From: an uncultured Sutterella sp.
GTDB lineage: Bacteria > Pseudomonadota > Gammaproteobacteria > Burkholderiales > Burkholderiaceae_F
DNA length: 7,980 nt
Assembly: GCA_905192805.1 (NCBI GenBank)
Contig: CAJJMF010000123.1
Location: forward strand, 1 to 7,980
Reading direction: 5' to 3'
Shown: piece after piece, positions 7,859 through 7,980 of the stretch
Layout: each line of letters opens with the position of its first letter
Numbering within the stretch: position 1 is the stretch's first letter
Translations under genes and position numbers: made by a program
The notes under the pieces: generated by a model
Databases searched by the model: none
Told to the model about the DNA's origin: nothing
What the model saw: the letters and a program-made list of their open reading frames with translations, nothing else

Positions 7859-7980
7859 GGCGATTACCTCCACCTCCTTCAGGGACGCGCCGCAGTTCTT
7901 CAGCATGCTGTCCACCAGGGGCAGCAGGGTCCGGCTGTGGGTCAGCCCGCTGTTCTGCCAGCTCTGGGCCAGCAGGGTCC
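7854..7980 (-). CDS. tsaB: TsaB fragment (tRNA t6A synthesis protein), foreign to this locus
   Basis: TsaB is the inactive paralogue and partner of TsaD in making N6-threonylcarbamoyladenosine at position 37 of ANN-decoding tRNAs. On the minus strand, about 42 codons read TLLAQSWQNSGLTHSRTLLP followed by LVDSMLKNCGASLKEVEVIAVG. The THSRTLLPLVDSMLK segment and the IAV-G that normally precedes GPGSFTGLR are TsaB signatures, covering roughly residues 20-62. The start lies outside the window and the conserved GPGSFTG is cut off at the join with rpoB. GC is about two thirds (80 of 120 bases in 7861-7980), with CTG/GTG/AGC-rich codons, unlike the neighbouring genes. It resembles clostridial TsaB proteins. 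Its position inside rpoB and its opposite strand suggest an assembly chimera. Confidence 0.8.

Noticed and set aside
7854..7980. Novel C-terminal extension of RpoB, or an intein or insertion at this conserved site
   Set aside because: The in-frame translation resembles nothing, while the opposite strand gives a clear TsaB segment; no intein splice motifs or mobile-element ends are visible.

Overview
The window is the conserved bacterial translation/transcription block tuf - tRNA-Trp - secE - nusG - rplK - rplA - rplJ - rplL - rpoB, all on the + strand. It most resembles a betaproteobacterium. The RpoB rifampicin region reads FMDQTNPLSEITHKRR, L10 has the betaproteobacterial GPLVYGFSADPVAAAKVL type of core, SecE is the three-helix proteobacterial form, and RpoB is somewhat longer than the E. 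coli protein at equivalent positions. GC near 50% in the coding regions and the residue choices suggest a Burkholderiales member such as the gut Sutterellaceae. The family-level placement is inference.

Layout. Positions 1-119 are the end of EF-Tu. A sigma70-like promoter starts 2 nt after the tuf stop and drives tRNA-Trp (165-240), which is closed by a strong intrinsic terminator (249-285). secE (427-807) and nusG (823-1359) form the next unit. A well-formed promoter (TTGCAA, 17 nt, TATAGT) precedes rplK-rplA, which overlap by one base. A 377-nt leader rich in hairpins separates rplA from rplJ, where L10 autoregulation is expected. rplJ and rplL follow. A 268-nt spacer packed with perfect inverted repeats leads into rpoB, which starts at 4221 and stays in frame to about 7853.

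The genes work together as usual. EF-Tu and tRNA-Trp serve elongation; SecE is part of the SecYEG channel; NusG couples RNA polymerase to Rho or the ribosome. L11, L1, L10 and L7/L12 build the two ribosomal stalks, and RpoB is the polymerase beta subunit. The spacers probably set the ratio of stalk proteins to polymerase.

The last ~127 bases do not belong to rpoB. At about 7853 the RpoB homology stops abruptly, GC rises to about two thirds, and the minus strand encodes an N-terminal piece of TsaB that looks clostridial. This is most simply a chimeric assembly join. I found no new enzymatic or defence system. The points of interest are the chimeric end and the RNA structures in the spacers, especially three segments before rpoB that can form two mutually exclusive helices.
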